Under the pieces are notes generated by a model. The model did no database searches and was not told the origin of the DNA. It worked only from the letters and a program-made list of their open reading frames with translations. This document shows, in pieces, positions 45,201 to 54,200 of a DNA stretch of 64,000 nt. The first letter of the stretch is position 1; every line of letters starts with the position of its first letter. The stretch comes from Branchinecta lynchi (lineage: Eukaryota > Arthropoda > Branchiopoda > Anostraca > Branchinectidae). Where the stretch lies: NCBI GenBank assembly GCA_023053575.1, contig JAKZAP010000018.1:8122001-8186000 (forward strand), written 5' to 3'. A program made the translations under genes and the position numbers.

Positions 45201-48200
45201 TTCCAGATTCACCTCCCTCCACTCCCCCCTAAGATTATCTTATCGAGGATTTTTATTTTGTATTTCCAATCAGTTTGACCGGGTCCTGATATGCCTGCCA
45301 AATTTCGTCCGGAAAATCACAAAAAAACGGACCCCCCCCCCCTCCCCAAGTGTCCGGATCCAGTCCGATTGTGTAAAAGATTTACATGGAGCAGATGTTT
45401 GTTTTTCCAGCAAGTTTCACTCCGATCCCTCCATTCTAACAGTTTCTCGAGATTTCCGGTCTCCCCCGCCCGAACTCCCCCCACAGTGCCCGGACCCAAT
45501 CCAGTTCAGTAAATGATTTACCCAGAGGATCTGTTTGTTCTTCCCACAAAATTCCATCCCGAACTCTCCAGTCTAGGCGGGTCACGTATTCCCCCCCCCC
45601 CCCCAATAATTGTCGGATCCCGTCCGAATATGAAAAAGATCACCAGAGAAATGTCCTCTGTTCAATTTTTAAATTTCACTCGTCTCCGATCACCCGTTCC
45701 AAAGTTACGCATAATTCAGTATTCCGGATTCCCCTCCCTCCGCTCCCTCCACGATTATCAGATCGACGAAATTTTTATTTTCAAGTCAGTTTGATCGGGT
45801 CCCTGATATGCCTGCCAAGTTCAGTCGTGAACATCCTCAAAACCGCCATCACCGGAATTTCGGGACCCCCCCCCCCCCCCCTAAGTGTCCGGATCCAGTA
45901 TAACTGTTGAAACGATTTATCTAGAGCAGATGCTTGTTCTTCCCAGCAAGTTTCACTCCGATCCCTCCATTCTAACTGTAAATTTCCGGTCTTCTCCCCC
46001 CAACTCCCCCCTGGCTAACGAATCCGGTCAAGACTTTAAACAGGACATCAAAGATATATAGTCTATTCACTCATTAAGTTTCATTCCAATCCGACTACCC
46101 GTTCGAAAGTTACACACTACTCAATTTCCCGGATTCCCCCTCCCTACACTCCCCCCGAGATAGTCAGATCTAAAAACTGATTATTTCTAAGTTTGTTTGG
46201 TCGGGTCTCTGATATGCCTGCCAAGTTTCATGGTCCTAGCACATCTGGAAGTACCCTAACTCGAAAAAGTGTGACGAAGTGCCCTCAGTTTCAAGTTTCC
46301 ACCGCCCTCCACTCCCCCGCATATGGTCGGCTCGGGAGACTGATTATTTCCAGGTTAGTTTGGTCGGGTCCCTTATATGCCTGCCAAGTTTCATTGTCCT
46401 GGCACATCTGGAAGTACCCTAACNNNNNNNNNNNNNNNNNNNNNNNNNNNNNNNNNNNNNNNNNNNNNNNNNNNNNNNNNNNNNNNNNNNNNNNNNNNNN
46501 NNNNNNNNNNNNNNNNNNNNNNNATTGTCCTGGCACATCTGGAAGTACCCTAACTCGTAAAAGTGTGACAAAAAACTCGGACCGACAGACAGACCGACCA
46601 ACGGAATTGTGATCGGTATATGGCACTTGAGTCAGAGGATGCAAGTGCCATAAAAACAGAAGTAGAAGGCGGCGTAAAAGAAGTGGAGAGAGGGTGAAAG
46701 AAGATAACGAAACCGCGTAAAGTTGAGGTATCGCGCAATCTATCTCACTGACCTCAACTTCAACTGTTATCTGTTCTTTTTATGTGTAACCAGTTATAAA
46801 TGATATATAGCCTATACCTAATCAAAGATGGAGTATTGTCCCCAGAAGAGCCGTCTATTCCCCCCTCCTCTCCCTGTGTCCTTCCGATTCGTCAGTCCAA
46901 TTCTTAGACAGTTTGGTTCCCACATTTATTTTTGGTAATATCTCATAAACTACATTAGTTAATATGTTGTGATTTTAATGTTTTATGTAAACGTTTCGCA
47001 TGTTCCCCTCTTCTAGCTAATGGCTAATTGGTATTAAAGTTGTTGATTGATTGATAACATATACATTCAAACTTATCATATTTCTTCGAGGATGCCTTTT
47101 TACAGAAGAGGGTTACTTCGATAATGATTTTAATGATTCATTTTCTCACCTGTCAAAATCGTCACACAGCACAAAGCCGGAGTAGAAATGATTAAAATAT
47201 GAGAAAAAACACAAGACAAACACAAATTATTTAAAGTAACAACCAGAACTGTCAGAAGTTCTAAATTACTACAAATTACTGAAGCGAAATTTTCATATGG
47301 AATTTTATTTTAAGCTTGGTCTACCAGCACAGACTGTGAAACTTTGGTTCCAGCTCCGAACAAACTCATTACCACTCGGTTTTAGAAACAAGACCAAAGG
47401 TTTCGATGGGATCCCAAAAATTCAATATCTGATCCAGACAACTGGGTCTTGTCTCAGCCAGATCCAGTCTTCGCCAGACTCCTTGAACATTTTTACAATT
47501 AAAATTCAGAAACTGATGAAGGCCAAATAGCTAATCACCTGAGAAAACCAAGTTCAGATTTGGATTCAGCATGTGTGTTTACCCCTATAAGTCATATCTG
47601 TTTTGACGAAAACTTCCTGCCACTTCTGCCAATTTCCCGGTTCCGGCCGAACTCCAGAACTACTTGTCCGGCGAAAAAAGAAAGCTCAAAGACGAAATCA
47701 GGGTATCTTCTTTCCCCAGTAATGAACATCTAATCAACCTCAAATAGAAATTTAGCTTATAACAAATTTTCCGATTCCAGCAGGATTCCGGTCGACTATA
47801 TGTCCGGGTAAAATACGATTGTCATACAGCGACTCAGCATCTCTTCTTACCCCTAAATCGCTTATCTAATGAACTAGAAATAAAACTTTGACTTCCAACA
47901 GTTTACCGGTTTTGGCCGGATTCTGGACGAACTACATGTCCGGGTAGAAACTTGTTTTCACATAAGTGTTCAGCATGTCTTCTTGCCCTAAATCGAACAT
48001 CTAATCAACTCCAAATAAAACTTTTAATTTTGACAAACTTTCTGGTTTGGGCCGGATTCCGGTCGAAATACTTGTCCGTCGAGAAAATAGTTTTCACCAT
48101 CGTCTTCAGCATGTCTTCCTACCCCTAAATCGAACATCTAATCAATTTCAAATAAAACTTTTACTTTCAACAAGCTTTCCGGTTTGGGCCGGATTCCGGG

Positions 48201-51200
48201 CGAAATACTTGTCCGTCGAGAAAATAGTTTTCACCATCGTCTTCAGCATGTCTTCCTACCTCTAAATCGAACATTTAATCAACTTCAAATAAAACTTTTA
48301 CTTTCAACAAACTTTCCGGTTTGGGCCGGATTCCGGGCGAAATACTTGTCAGTCGAGAAAATAGTTTTCACCATCGTCTTCAGCATGTCTTCCTACCGCT
48401 AAATCGAACATCTAATCAATTTCAAATAAAACTTTTACTTTCAACAAACTTTCCGGTTTGGGCCGGATTCCGGGCGAAATACTTGTCCGTCGAGAAAATA
48501 ATTTTCACCATCGTCTTCAGCATGTCTTCCTACCCCTAAATCGAACATCTAATCAACTTCAAAGAAAACTTTTACTTTCAACAAACTTTCCGGTTTTGGC
48601 CGGATTCCGGGCGAACTACTTGTCCGATGACAAAATGGTTTTCACCATCGTGTTCAGCATGTTTTCTTACCCCATAATCGACTATCACATTAGCTGTTTA
48701 AAAATATTTTGTTTGTCCCTTAATTTGAATCCCCTCCCCCACCCCTAAATGTAGAGCTACAAAGCCCATCTACGAACTTGACTGGTCCGACGACCCAACG
48801 AACCCTCACACCAGGTTTCATCAAAATATCTCATTCCCTTCGAGAGTTATCGTGCTTACAGACGGACGGACAGACGGACAACTTTTGCGATGTCATAGGT
48901 ATCCCTCCACTTACGTTTTGGGATCCCAAAAAGGAGTTTGAGAGAAGGAAAAATAGGGATAGGTTAATCACTGATAACTACAGGTGTCCGATTTATCTTG
49001 TTGGAGAGGACACTGTTACCAACCTCCTAGGGCAGTGCCAGGAGTATCCTCTACCGGTTCAGTTTGGGGACGGTTGCTCTTCCCTGATATATTGACATCG
49101 ACTAAAGACAACGTTATTAAAACGGTGGTAGATTATGTGAGTGAGAACTTAAATAGAAGATAGTTTGTTTATGCGTCCTAGGATCATTATGTTTTCAATG
49201 CATTAATATATTTGTATGCCGTGATTATAAAAATCTGTGTATGGCCCATTGAGGCTAAATAAACACTATTCTATTCTATTCTATTCTATTCATAACACGA
49301 AGATGCGCGGTTTCAAATCTGTGTATGGCCCATTGAGGCTAAATAAACACTATTCTATTCTATTCTATTCATAACACGAAGATGCGCGGTTTCAATAGAT
49401 AATGCGTAACAGATGTTGTGTTGTGTCTCAAAATGCTATGAATAATAAGCGTTACCGTCAGGAAGAACTGAAAAACCGCCAAAAACTATCTGCTGAGTTT
49501 TCCGACATCGTGACGATAAGGAATAAAGTCAGTAGATACTTTTTTGGCGCTTCCTAATAAAGCTTGTTTACGCATAACATTTAATGCGTAACGTTTTCAA
49601 ACACATTATATAACATCCGAAGTGTTATCTGTTACGCATTATCTGTTGAACAGCGTATCCTCGTGTTATCTCTTCTGAAACTTCTAAACAGTGTAGTATA
49701 GCATCCCAAGTTGGTTTCCCATGTCGTTCGCCTATCATAGTTTACACCACCGTCATCACTAGCTTTATCTAAACTTCTCTCCGTCTTACGGACAAATCAA
49801 TACGTCGACAATAACTCCAGACATTTGGCAGACTCCAGTAAGCATACCCCTATAGGTTGGTGGTTCTGTCACATAACCAATTTGTTGAGGTCTAATTTAC
49901 TGGCCACCGACAAGGTTCCGAGGTCGGGGAATCTAGACCATTTGTCCATTTTTTTTTGGAGACCCGGAGTCTTAATGGTCGATCTAAAAGTGACAGTTGG
50001 ATTTCATAGGGGACATAAAATAGGGGACCGTATTCAGGACTATAGGACGGAAACAGCGTCAAGTCGCCGACTGTCTTGTATTTTTTTTTCTGAGAGAAAC
50101 AGCTGAACTTGCAGATATAAATCTTGATGCGTATAAATGAATCGGGACCACTTGTCCTTGATTGTCTTCGAAAGCTAAATCGAAGTCTTAATGGTTGACG
50201 TAAAAGTGACAGTTAAATTTCAAAGGGGATATAAATAAGGGAGTGTATCAAGGACTGGAGGACGGAAATACAGCCGGGGGCGTCGCAAATGCATTTTCGT
50301 TGGGGGGGGGGGGGGGGGGGGGTAGGGCTGAGACAAAAATTTCACCGAATCTTTAAAAAGTTCTACCGAATCATAGAAATAAAGATTTTGCGCTTTAAAT
50401 TGTTAAATAGAAAGGATTAGGTACAAAGAGTAAAACTAAAGGGCAGTATGAAATTCTACCACACTGAACCATGTAATAAACGAAAAAATCCCGAATGTTT
50501 GTTAATTACGTGGCATTATTCCATTCCAGATTTTACTTATCGACACGTCATAATGCAACACTGTACAGCATATGAGTTAGAAATCGTGGACCTTTCGAAT
50601 GCAGAGGTAAGTGAACCGTTTTCTTCCCTTCGCTTACACTCATCACTTATCACTTACAGTACCATACACTTCGATCAAGAATCGATAACACTTTTAACAG
50701 TAATAGTTTTCCACTTCGTTTCTGTCCGTCGGTGCAAATTTAGCTTCACATAAACCCACTCTTGAAATATGTAATCCCAAAACAGTAGCGTATGTAGCAG
50801 TAGCCTAAACAGTAGCCTATGATTATGAGCGATAAAGATCCTTCCAGACTAGAACATTTCTTCTCTTAGAACATTTCTGCTGCCCCTCACTCTGAAGCCT
50901 GAAAGGACCATTTTAGACTTCGTGGCTCTTTTCAGTACTCGTGCTTACGTCGTACCGTGCCTCTTTTGACTTAGTTCTGTGATCGACTAAAAAGAGGCAC
51001 GGCACGGCACGACATAGTTTACGACTCACGACTACTAAAAAGAGGCACGAAAGCTAAAGGGGCCCTTTCAGGCTTCAGAGTGAGGGCAGGAACAACTGTC
51101 CAACGTGCCTTCTTTTAGGGATCGACTAAAAAGAGGCACGGCACGGAACGACATAGTGTACGACTACTAAAAAGACGCACGAAAGCTAAAGGGGCCCTTT

Positions 51201-54200
51201 CAGGCTTCAGAGTGAGGGCAGGAACAATTCTAGAACGTGCCTTCTTTTCGGGATCGACTAAAAGAGGCACGGCACGACATAGTGTACGACTTACGACTAC
51301 TAAAAAGAGGCACGAAAGCTAAAGGGGCCCTTTCAGGCTTCAGAGGGAGGGCAGGAACAATTCTCCAACGTGCCTTCTTTTCGGGATCGACTAAAAGAGG
51401 CACGGCACGGCACGACATAGTGTACGACTTACGACTACTAAAAAGAGGCACGAAAGGTAAAGGGGCCTTTTCAGGCTTCAGAGTGAGGGCAGCAACAATT
51501 GTCCAACGTGCCTTCTTTTCGGGATCGACTAAAAAGAGGCACGGCACGGCACGACATGGCGCAGGAGGCACGAGTAATAAGAATAGATTAGCAAGTAGTA
51601 GAAGTAGACAAGTAAGCCAGAGTTCGCAACTCCAGAGCCTAAAAGAAAAAAACATTAAAAGATTGTTCCTGCCCCTGAATCTGAAGCCTGAAAGGACCCT
51701 TTTGGCTTTCGTGCCTCTTTTATAGTATTCGTGCCTCCTATATTATGCCGTGCCTCTTTTTAGTCGATCCCCTTCTTTTCGGCTGCGGAGTTACGAACTC
51801 CCACTTACTTGTCTACTTCTTCTACCACTTGCTAAGCTCTTTTTGTTATCCCAAAACGTAAGTAGAGGGATACCTATGACATCGCAAAAGTTGTCCGTCC
51901 GTCCGTCTGTCCGTCCGTCCGTCTCTCCGTCCGTCCGTCTGTAAGCACGATAACTCTCGAAGGGAATGAGATATTTTGATGAAACTTGGTGTGAGGATTT
52001 GTTGGGTCGTCGGACCATTCAAGTTCGTAGATGGGCTTTGTAGCTCTACATTTAGGGGTTGGGGGAGGGGATTCAAATTAAGGGGCAAACAAAATATTTT
52101 GAAACAGCTAATGTGATAGTCGATTATTAGGTAAGAAGACATGCTGAACACGATGGTGAAAATCATTTTGTCATCGGACAAGTAGTTCAACCGGAATCCG
52201 GCCAAAACCGGAAAGTTTGTTGAAAGTAAAAGTTTTATTTGAAACTGATTAGATGTTCGATTTAGGGGTAGGAAGACATGCTGAAGACGATGGTGAAAAC
52301 TATTTTCTCGACGGACAAGTATTTCGCTCGGAATCCGGCCCAAACCGGAAGTTTGTTGAAAGTAAAAGTTTTATTTGAAGTTGATTAGATGTTCGATTTA
52401 GAGGTAGGAAGACATGCTGAAGACGATGGTGAAAACTATTTTCTCGACGGACAAGTATTTTGACCGGAATCCGGCCCAAACCGGAAAGTTTGTCAAAATT
52501 AAAAGTATTATTTGGAGTTGATTAGATGTTCGATTTAGGGCAAGAAGACATGCTGAACACTTATGTGAAAACAATTTTCTACCCGGACATGTAGTTCGCC
52601 CGGAATCCGGCCAAAACCGGAAAACTGTTGGAAGACAAGGTTTTATTTCTAGTTGATTAGGTAAGCGATTTAGGGGTAAGAAGAGATGCTGAGTCCCTGT
52701 ATGACAATCATATTTTACCCGGACATATAGTTCGACCGGAATCCGGCTGGAATCGGAAAATTTGTTATAAGCTAAATTTCTATTTGAAATTGATTAGATG
52801 TTCATTACTGGGAAAAGAAGATACTCTGCGTCTTTGAGCTTTCTTTTTTCGCCGGACAAGTAGTTCTGGAGTTCGGCCGGAACCGGGAAATTGGCAGAAG
52901 TGGCAGGAAGTTTTCGTCAAAACAGATATGACTTATAGGGGTAAACACACACGCTGAAACCATATCTGAACTTGGTTTTCTCAGGTGATTAGCTATTTGG
53001 CCTTAATCTGTTTTTGAGTTTTAATTGTAAAAATTTTCAAGGAGTCTGGTGATGACTGGATCTGGCTAAGACAAGACCCAGTTGTCTGGATCAGATATTG
53101 AATTTATTTTTGGGATCCCATCGAAACCTTTGGTCTTGTTATTGCTCGTGCCTCCTGTGCCATGCCGTGCCTCTTTTTAGTCGATCCCCTTAGTTCTCCT
53201 TATCCCAAATATTTTGCCTAAACCCATAGTTGAGATTTCGTCAGGTTAAGAAACGGCAACGCAAGAAGGGGAAGAACAATTTATTAAATGGATTTGCTTG
53301 ATTAGAAGACCTTGGATTTATGAAAAAAAAAATTATGCATTCGGTGAAGTGATGAAGTAGATGAGAAAAATGAAAATTCCCTAATTTTCAGTCTGTCTGA
53401 ATGGTCCGAGCTGTACGTGAGTCGATTGTGTATTGCGTCTAGAGGCGTTACTAGCCAAGATGTTTGGGTGAGTCAAAGTATTTACTGAGTGGCTGGTCAT
53501 TTTGTCGATTGTTTTTGCAGAAAAACGACTGTTTTCGAGAAAAAACGAGCTTTGATGAAAAATCGACTATTTCAGAAAAAAACGACTGTTTTCATGTTTA
53601 TCTCTGTTGCGAAAAACAGCCGCGCTTTGTGCCGACTCGGCAATTTTTTACAGACTGTCCAACAACATTGCCCCCCCCCCCCCCCATACGGGACGCCCCT
53701 GGTTGCGTGTCCCGTCACCCCTAACGGTGAGAATCGTCGTATTCGTTCCTATCGTTGACTATGAATTTAGCTTCTTGGAATCTCAATCTGGAACCTGGAA
53801 AATCTCAGGACAGTGTATATTTTAACTACGAGCGATACAGCCTTCTTGATCTCCCGGCAAGTTCTGGTAAATTTTGCCGTGGTTTAGCGAAGGACCAATC
53901 ACGGTCGACGCGTCAGAAAAATTGCGAGAACCTTTTTCTACGGTTGACTAACTGAGAAGCAGAGCTTAAATTGACTGAAATCATTACTATTATCATATAT
54001 TTCCTGAGGAGTACAATGTTTAAGTAAATAAACAAAATAAAACCAGGGCAAATAAAAATGTCGTTTATAAATTATATTTATAAATATATAAGTAAATCCG
54101 GCTCTGTTTGGACAAATACTTCATGTAAACTATACAAGTACCTAAAAACTATGAATCGGGAAGACCCTTGTGAAGGAATGGATAGAAAATGCGTGTGAGG

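Noticed and set aside
48047..48748. Four overlapping open frames with the same 72-residue peptide
   Set aside because: They are 137 bp apart, not a multiple of three, and simply reflect the tandem DNA unit of family B.
51237..51725. 162-codon open frame on the plus strand and a 141-codon frame on the minus strand
   Set aside because: Both fall entirely in the GATCGACTAAAAAGAGGCAC array; the peptides repeat with the DNA unit and both strands are open.
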